The translations under genes and the position numbers were made by a program. From NCBI GenBank assembly GCA_947461165.1, contig CANHJR010000083.1, positions 1-6,100 of the forward strand: a stretch of DNA of 6,100 nucleotides, written 5' to 3'. The notes beneath the pieces are model-generated. The model saw only the letters and a program-made list of their open reading frames with translations. It had not been told where the DNA came from and did no database searches. Position 1 is the stretch's first letter. Every line of letters starts with the position of its first letter. The stretch comes from Saprospirales bacterium (GTDB taxonomy: Bacteria > Bacteroidota > Bacteroidia > Chitinophagales > JADJOU01). Positions 6,093 through 6,100 of this stretch are shown here, one piece after another.

Positions 6093-6100
6093 ATGACACA
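6093..6100 (+). CDS. Probable start of the next gene (3' partial, two codons visible)
   Basis: ATG at 6093-6095 follows the candidate promoter and an A-rich leader (AAAATAAAGAAAT), the usual initiation context in Bacteroidota. Only Met-Thr and two further bases are visible, so the product cannot be identified and the start may be coincidental. Confidence 0.4.

Overview
The window looks like chromosomal DNA from a member of the Bacteroidota, probably a Sphingobacteriaceae- or Cytophagales-like organism. It is AT-rich, start codons are preceded by A/T-rich sequence rather than clear Shine-Dalgarno motifs, and there are matches to the Bacteroidota sigma-ABfr -7 element (TAnnTTTG). The protein types fit too: a TonB-dependent receptor with an N-terminal carboxypeptidase-D-like domain, a 'CSKD' lipoprotein, and a carotenoid-type glycosyltransferase next to a CrtI-family desaturase. 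Genus-level placement is inference. Every gene is on the + strand.

Region 1 (1-2486) is the end of a carotenoid-type pigment operon. A family 2 glycosyltransferase, cut at its 5' end by the window edge, is followed after 7 nt by a complete FAD-dependent CrtI/CrtD-type desaturase. Together they suggest a glycosylated carotenoid made at the membrane. The precise product cannot be read from these two genes.

Region 2 (2487-2650) is a 164-base non-coding gap holding a cluster of inverted repeats and a candidate promoter just before the next gene.

Region 3 (2651-5892) is a three-gene outer-membrane uptake module: a small His/Cys-rich membrane-anchored protein, a lipoprotein with an acidic DxDxDG motif, and a TonB-dependent receptor whose plug carries an SGQQWGNDHAPEID stretch. 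The lipoprotein and receptor genes overlap by 17 nt. I infer that the module takes up or handles a metal, with zinc or copper as the leading candidates. The substrate is not shown by sequence alone, and the first two proteins have no established function that I know of.

Region 4 (5893-6100) is non-coding with two candidate promoters and a perfect 13-bp palindrome. It ends in a probable start codon of the next gene at 6093. I saw no tRNA, rRNA, CRISPR array, insertion sequence or attachment site.
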